This document shows, one piece after another, positions 50,701-59,700 of a stretch of 64,000 nucleotides of DNA. Made by a program: the position numbers and the translations under genes. This DNA comes from Apus apus. Lineage: Eukaryota > Chordata > Aves > Apodiformes > Apodidae. Under the pieces are notes generated by a model, which did no database searches, was not told where the DNA came from, and saw only the letters and a program-made list of their open reading frames with translations. Positions within the stretch are counted from its first letter, which is position 1. Every line of letters begins with the position of its first letter. The DNA lies in assembly GCF_020740795.1 (NCBI RefSeq), contig NC_067282.1:168856274-168920273 (forward strand), written 5' to 3'.

Positions 50701-53700
50701 AGACATACTGTCTTTTTTGCAATCACCATAAAACATAGCCATATATGTATGTTCTCTATTCAGAGCATGAAACTAGAACACATTTAGCATATAATAACCA
50801 TATCATCAATAAAAAGAATTCTTACTTTGTTGCCCATATAAACTTGCCCCAAACTGAGACAGTTGACCTGATGTTGATGGTGATGCCAGCATCTAAAATG
50901 TAAGAACAATAAAACATTATTAAACACACAAAGATACTGTGCTACCTTGCTCTGAAAGTTTCCAACACTGTATGTTTTGCCAAAGAAACAAAAAGAGCCA
51001 CTGGAAATTCCTTTTAAATCATCAAAAGTTTTAGAAACTCCCCAAAATATCTGCACAGTAACAGTATATTACATGTCAATAATTACACACAATTACATGT
51101 ATAATTATTTTTTTTTTTTGCAACAACTAACGCAGAGGAAGAAGATAGAAAAGTTTTCAGTTTTTCTATCCTTGTAGCTAAGAGATGCATCTTTACAGTT
51201 GAAGGAATACATCATTATTTAAATCAGAGGTAGGTTGGTTTTTTTTTTTTTTCCCCTGCAAAACATGCATCATACAAGCAGATCAAATCCCTGTTCAGTG
51301 TAGTAGCAGCAAATGCAACATTTCATGCTATGAGTTTCAACAGCAAAGGGTGGGAAATGAGTGGCTAGGTAGCAGCAGGTATAGACAGGAAATACAGAAA
51401 TTGACAGGAACTTCAGATAAGATTCCAGTGTTAAAATTATAACGTATTGTCCTGAGAGCTAGCTTCGTACTTGTACAGACCATGCTAATAGGTAAGAGGT
51501 ACAAATGTCAGAAGCAGTATTTCCTGCTCTATTATACTCATTTGAGAGACAGCATGTATTATCAAACACTTCGATTGAAACCTTCTTTGTCAACTTTCAG
51601 ATGTCACACAAGTAATGTGACAAACTAAAGAGACTCTTGAGAAAAATAAGATTAAAAAAAAAAACCCACAACATGGCCTATGAAGAAAAAATGAGATCTG
51701 CTTTTACATACACCAAAAAGAAGGAAACTGAGGTGAGGACATGACATCAGACTTCCAGTCCCTGCTGTAAGAGGAAAATAATAAACCACTCTCCATATTG
51801 TTGCAGAAATGGGAAGTATTAATACATTTGAGAAACCTAAGATTCAGGGTAAATACTAGTGGAAAAAAGTTCTTTGAAACATGAAGGACAGTTAAACACT
51901 GGAACATCCATCTCTGGATGTTTTTACATAACAGATTAGATACTTGTCAACATTAGGTGTAGCTGCTTGTTCCTTGGAGCAAGAAGACCTAATCCACCAC
52001 AATAGAATATGTTACTCGTACTTACTAACCCATGGGCAGATGTCTGCTTGTTTAATGCAGTAGTCTGCACTTGGATTGAATTTTAGGATGGTTTCAAGGA
52101 AAGGAATGTCTGGATTATTACACATAAGGGGATTTCAAGCTCATTCAACTTGAGAGTAAAGAATTCAAATAAAAATAACTTTTACTGTGATAAACTGCAA
52201 ATTGCTTTGTTGACTTAATTTAAACAGATTTAAAACTCAAACAAACCTTAGGAGCTGAATCTGCTACTTGTCTATACTGGGGCCAAATCTAGATAGTAGA
52301 AACGAAAAATAAGACATGCAGAGTAGATACAAAATGTCAAAAGCAGCATTCATGCTTGTAAATCACGTTATTTTTTGAATACACACAGAAGGCAAGAGAA
52401 GTGAAATTAGAGCAAGCAAGTACCATCAGAAATATCACCACAATACTATATACTCACACATACTTTGAACAAACTGTGCAGTTTATAAGCAGTTACAGCA
52501 ATAAAAAGTCACACTTGCATAAACAAAAAGTTTAAAACACTAAGATTAAAACTTCCTGCAGAAAAAAATATAATATCTGCCAAATTGGACCAAAGTTCTT
52601 CTTTCTTAGTGAAGAACTGGCTGTGAACAAAAATAACACTTAAATAATTACCCCTGGCTTCAGTTCAGCACTCACAGTAAAGTTCATAGGCCACATTTAC
52701 ATCATCAAGTAATGCAGCCAGAGAGACGTGTGCTTGTAGTACAAACCAGTTGGTTCTAAGGGCCTAACACACATACTGTACACACTTCAGACTAGAGTTA
52801 GCAGTGACTAAAACACCCGATACTATGGACTGGTTGCCTGTTAGTGAGTGAAACACGTTTGGTGCACCCCTGGATCATCTCTTCCAGCCTATTTTAATCC
52901 AGAAAGAATCAAATTCACTCAGACTGCTCTAAAACCCACACTACAGCATGCTGAAGTGGGGACACCTGGAAGACAGACTTCAAAAGCGCATTTCCCATCC
53001 AAACTAACAAACTGATGTTTGTTAAACACTGATTAAACAAGCTGATACAGTAGTTTTCAGAAAGGAACAATGAAGTAAAAGATGGGAGCTAAAAAAAAAC
53101 CCAAACTAAACTTTCAAGTTTGACAAGTTGGAAAATCCTACAACATGCTGCAAGGTGTAGCAAATTGCAGTTCCACAGAAAAAAAATGAGAGAAAAAAGT
53201 TAGGAAGCAGCTTCAGAGATAATAACAAGGGCAAAAAAAAAATCCCAAACCAACCATATATTGAGATAGAAACAGCAATTAAAAAGTACTACGAGCTTTG
53301 GGACAGGTAAGAATAACAGTTAAGCGAAAAATATCTTGTAAAAACAGCTGCTCATAGCATGAAAAAATTGCTGTGGTGGCATGTGACACAATAAGCAGAT
53401 GATGTACAAATCTCCACATAAAAACCTTTTATTTAGTGTTAACTTGGATACAAACAAATTAAACGAATAGTAACTAAAACTATCACAGACCTAAGTGGTA
53501 CTACATTACTTGAAAGAGAGGAAAAGAAATCCCACCTTTTCTACACTGAACACTACTTGATTTTTTAAAATTCAGTTCGAAGGAACAGCAAACAATATTT
53601 AATGAACACTGCTTATTAGAAATTGGAATTCCTTTTGAAACACTGAGAAGTAGGTCACATGTATTGTACCATTTGTTTTTACATGAAAAGCTAATTGCAA

Positions 53701-56700
53701 AATGACCTCTAGAGAAACTTTTATAGAAAACCATAATAAAGGTCAACTATTAAATTCATAAAGTCTAACAATTACTTCTAAAGTCATAACATACTTAGAA
53801 CATCAAAGATAACAATCCTCAAGAAGAAATAAATAAAAATGTCTGTGAATATGTTCCAGGTTGATTAAGTGCAGCATTTCTCAAAGCTTATGGAAAAGGA
53901 ATATGCTGTATGGCTGCGTTGCTTATTCTCTCTCTAGTTTATTTTGTAATATGTGAAAAAAACCCTCCCCAGTTTTCAACAGCTTTTTCTGGCTAAGTAA
54001 GGAGCAGTTCGACATTTTTTCTTCTTTATCTATTATTTACATATAAGTCAACAACAGAACAACTAAATTAGACTAAACTTTAATTTATGGTACCGGGACC
54101 TTTATTTGCATTCACAATCTGAGTCACTATTATAGTCTACTCAAACCTGATATACCATACATAATGAAGATTCCAGATGAATGCTATTAGTAGTATTAAA
54201 ACATTCCTTCTGGCATTCTGCAATTATTATTTTATCTGACTGGACTACTAGCCACATGACATACAAATGATAACAACTCTCCAATGGTGTACTTGCAAGG
54301 GTGGCTGCAAGTCACTCTTGAATTTCTTTTTGCCTACAACAGTCAAGGGTCATGGTAATCTTAAAAAAACCTAAAGCAGCCTAACTCCTAGGGTGACTAA
54401 AGCCTCTTCCAGTTGGTAAGATCTTTTAAGCCTTACCCACTGATAGCAATATTTTAGGAAAGAAATGCTCAGAAATATACCTGTAACAACCCTCGAAAAC
54501 CAAATTGTACCAAATTACTGAGATCACGGCAATAAACAACCTATTATAGAAATATGTATACAAAGCCAACTTTTTAAAGCAAGTGACTAATAATCTTTTA
54601 TCAAGTCAAGGAAATTGTTGAATGTGCTTCTGACACCTACAGCTTTTGTTGCTCATGTACAAAAACCTCTACTCTTCAAACTTATGCATTTAGTTTTAAA
54701 TCAATTTTCCAGTGATTAACAGCTACAAACCTACTTGTGAAACAGCACTGTATTTCTTCTTCTATTACAACCTTGTATAACTAAAGTAGGCAGATTGTTT
54801 CAACTGTTTTTGCCTTTTGTATGTTGTTAGGAGACAAATGATGCCTAAGATTTGCATGTCCTATAGGCCAGGAAGACAACTGAGCAAACAAAACCTTGTA
54901 TCATCACATGAAGGATGCACTTTATTCTGCCAGGGTACAGAAGGACGGATGCCCAGTAATGGCAGGCTGAAGGACTGAGTGATGACAGACACCTAAGATG
55001 TGAACATTTTACCCACAAGTCTCAAATAGTCACAGTGCAATTCTGATCACAGAAGAGTCTGCTTCTAAACTCAAACCAACAGATGACCCAATTTTTCTGG
55101 ACTGGTCCACACCAAAAATCAGTAAGCCAGAACATGATACCAGGCAGATTCCTACCCCTAGGGATGAATGAGATTTTACTGTAACTGTTTTTGTTAACTC
55201 TTGATGGGTTTGCTGCAGTAAGTTCATTTAAGAGCATCAACAACCTCAAAAAACAGCACCAGCCATTGCTTAAATTTGCCAGAAGTGTGAAAAAACTGCT
55301 GCATTTTACCATCCTCTCAGAAGAGTGGCGATCACAGGTGGCAGCCTCCCTGAAAGCAGAGGACAGTGGTGGGAGGAGGCCCAGCAGCAGAGCTGGCTGA
55401 CAGGGGTCCCACCTGCCCCCCACACCCTGCCTCTGCCAAGATATCCCCAACTTGCCATAGGAAGAGCAGCCTGGCACCAGAACTGCCACAGCAGCACACC
55501 TTGGCACAGCAGCACCAAGAAAACCCAGAAAGCACCACTTCCGTGAAGGCTGCTACAGTATGCCGTGATAGCCTAAAGCTATTTTTGTCAACACAAAGCA
55601 ACCCGAACTTTAAATTCATCCATCCAGCGCCACAAAGTCAACCCCTAAAAGTCAAACGTGTTAGAATAGGCAAATAAGTCTGAGTAATATTGGGCCTGAT
55701 AAATGATGGGTTTCTCACAGGTGCAAACATCAGCATCACTTTGCATTTGCACTACTTCATGTCTGGTATCTGCCATCTGCGCTGCACTATTTAATAACAA
55801 AACTGCTGACCCGCAATCTTAAAAGGAGAAAGTGTTATACCAACATAAAAAGCAATAATAAATTAAGCCAACAAATGACTGATTTTAAATAATACAGATT
55901 TTCTTATTCTCTGCCAGTTTAACATTTAGCAGTATTATTAGTCCTCCTCTAGATTACAAACCACCTTTTAAACAGTGCTTACAAAATTCCCACGTTACAA
56001 GAAAATATTTCCAGATTTCAAAATTAGAGAGCAGTGAAGAAATTTTGAAAGATTTGTATTTGCAGTGTAGTATCAGCAAGTGACAATTGTTACCAAGGTA
56101 CGTTATTTTTTAAAGTATAAAATCAAATATAACACTGCAAAATACATGCAGTTTTATTCAGTTGTTCAGATTTCATTATTTACAGATGTGGTCTCCTGCC
56201 TCCAGTGGCACTTGTGAAGCACCTTACATGTATCTGGAATTTTTTTGTTGTTGGAAGCAATATCTCAGGATCTTAATGGCAAGACGTTGCCTTTGAGTGA
56301 CAGTGCCATTGTTAAGGCGACGTTAACACAGCTAAAACTCTAAAAACACACTCTTCCTGCAAAGAGACATTCAGTTTGGTGGCACAGTGTATTAATGAGC
56401 CGAAAGATTACTGAAAACTCATTCAAAGTTGCTACCAAAAATGTCATAAACAATTAAGAACTAGGCAACAAAGCAAATATTTTATTTCAATTAAATAACC
56501 AGTTGCAGATGAAATATCGCAAAAAAGAAACACCCACACACTGAGCATGCAAACTACCATTATTACAATACAATATGATCAGGAGGCTGAATTACTGTGT
56601 AAGAAGCCTTAACCTCCTCCTTTCTAGAAAAGGCAGATGATTTTATGTGTGGACTTAATATGGTCCAAGGAACCACTTCAAATGCCAGAGCTGACATACA

Positions 56701-59700
56701 AAAGCTAATATTTTATATTGTTGATTTAAGTGGAGATGCAATAAAGCACAGCTTTTAGATCAACCACAGAAACAACACCTAGTAATTTAGTTCTTTAAAA
56801 AAAACTAAATACAAACTACAGCTATCAATAGAGAAAATAATTTCCTTGTGACATAATTTCAAATAATAAAGTGATGTGAAATAACTTGGACTAATTCAGA
56901 TATAGACTTCTTGCAAACTGCATGAGAGAATATGGAAAAGCATTTCCTCTCTAAGTAAAATTAGTTTATCATGTATTGTTTTATTTGATAAACCCATTCA
57001 GGTACTAACTTACAAGTGACACCATAAAAGACTGCATTTTGCATTCCGAACTTTTGGTTCTTTCTTCATACTGTATAACTTTATAATAAAAATGGAAGCT
57101 GTAACTAGAATGACAATGGACTCTGAAAAGGTATACTGCATTAGAACACAAAAACTCCCTCAGTTTGTTTCTAATCTCATCCCCTCCAAGTCCTTCCACC
57201 CATTTTCAATTAAGGGCCTTGCAATTTCACTAATTTAAAGTTTGCTTTTGGTTTTTTGTGTTTTGTTTTTTGTTGTTGTTGTGTTTTGGTTTTTTGTGGG
57301 TTGTTTTTTTTTTTAACATATTATGTACTCACTAAAAGATGCAAAGTATGTTTAATAACTCTCTGGGAAGGTAAAAAGCAATTCTTCTGCTTTGCAACTC
57401 ACACTTCAAAGAAAAAAGCTTAAGCCATGTGTTTTACAAAGAAAGCAGGGCAAACCAACCTACTAAATCTAGAAGTATGTTTACATGCAAAAGAATACAT
57501 ATGAAAAGATCCATTCACCATTTATAATTAAAGACATTAATAGATTTTAACCCCTAAACAATATTTACTTTTTTTTTCTTCCACAAATGGTTCAAAACTA
57601 TTCAAACTATGAAAACCTTTATTAATCTTAAGCAACTCTATTCAACCAGCCAGCAATGGTGAGAAAGCTGTGACCGCTTCTGATACAAGAGGATTCCACA
57701 AGAGTCACCTGTTAAGCAACTGTGAGAGAAAATGACTGACAAAGCACTGGGCTAAAAAATGGGAAAAGCATTAATTGAAAAAATTCTCCTAACTTCCTTC
57801 ACAAATTGGGCATATCTTCATTAAAAGGCATGTCTGTATACTGTCAGATTTATGACTGCCATTCAGAAGAGCAGATGATGCCCTGATCTTATACTCTCAC
57901 GTAGGAACCTTCAGAAAATTGGGCCAGACTGGACAAGCTTTGTAACTTCTTGCATACAGTGGAACTGAAAGTTCAGACTGAACAGGTCCCATCTGTTCTC
58001 AAAGTTCATTGTAATTATTTTTGCTCATTTGGAGACAGCAAGTTCCAAAGTATATGAAGCCTATGAGTTAGAAATTTCTACCATTGTCACTCTATCCAAA
58101 TAAAAATAGACTTACCCTCATACTCACAAATGACTTTGCTGAGTGCACAGACAGCTCAGTCAAGTTGGTGAAATTGACCACAAGTAAGTTTCTGGACAGC
58201 TGTGCATCTTTTTCGTCAATTCAAGCTACAGGATCATATTTGTTTCCATCCAAATCTTAAACTGTTATCTTAAACTGTTCTATTTGCTGCAAGTTCTATG
58301 AAGTATACAATTTCTTTGCCAAAGGATTATTGACCTGGTTATCACACAGTGACCTCAAGTGCAGCAGAATTCACAGACAGAGCATTCATGGATATACTGT
58401 GCTCTACTTCCCTACTTAGCACAGCAAGGTTTCCCATGACTTAAGGCAAAGCCACTCATTCAGTAAAAAGGAAAAATTAAGATTGCTTCAGTAAGATCCA
58501 ATCTCATCTAAGGAACCATAATTTTGTGCCTAAAACAAAAGAACCCAAACAGCATGCATATGATTTTGGAAGCACTTGTGCACATGAGTAACATGCAACT
58601 TTTCCATTTCAACTACAATATCAAGCCTGTCTAGAGCTGTATTCCCTCATGAAAAAACAGGTAAGTTACAAGTAAGCCTATAGTTTTTAGCTACACTGAG
58701 GCTCTGAAATAATATGTACTATTTGCTGCTACTTTTTCCCACTTCTAAAAAGACTCCATATTTAAGACAGAACTTGAGCAGCCTCAGTTCACTTTACCTT
58801 TGTGTACAGGAAACTCTCTTTAAATTCAAATTAGCCAAAAGCAACAAGTCACAAGAATACCACACCAGTAAGTGCAATGAAAATTGTTCATTACGTGGCA
58901 TAAAGTATTTTTCTTATATTTATTCATATAGGTTCTAAATCATACTTTCAATGAATGAGTGAAGAACAATTTCCTAATAGCAGCTGAAAATGCCTCTTTG
59001 CAAGGACAGAAAACCTACTACACAAGTTTATAAAAAACAATATGCTTGCATTTACAGTCCTTACTCTAATTTTTAGGAAGCTTTCCATATTCTGTATGCT
59101 TCTCTGCTTGGAGTACACATGTGCAGTAACAACTCCTTGGAAAGCAGTAACTTTAAGGGTCAGAATCAGTAAGACTTCAAAGTGAAAAGAGAAAAGTATC
59201 TAGTCACATTCAGCAGAAGGGTAAATACTTTAGCCCTTCCCAAAGAGCAGGATTTAAGGAACCCAATCACAGAGGGCTTCCCTCAGAACCACTCTATTTC
59301 AGGTTGAAGAATTCCAGAAAATACATGAAGCATAAATGAAAGACTGCGGATTCACGTGTATATCTGATAAAATGGAGAAAAAAAATAAATTGTTTAATTC
59401 ATTTTCTATAGGTTTGTAGCTAAAACCTGCAAGGCATTAATATTACGTGCTCTTAGTAAAGACATAAAACTGAAAATGAAAAAAGAGAAATAATTTAAAT
59501 TGCAGTAAAACTGCACCACGTTTAGAAAATTCTGCTATTAAAAAAGGCAGAGACTGTTATTTCTCCGTAAGCTTACAAAGAGATTGTGTATGTTACATTT
59601 TAGACTTTTTATTACCAGTTGAATTTTCTGAATATAAAAGTGATTTACTCCTTTCCTGGAAAGGTTTGTTTCCTCTACCTTTATTTTCCCCCAAAATTTG

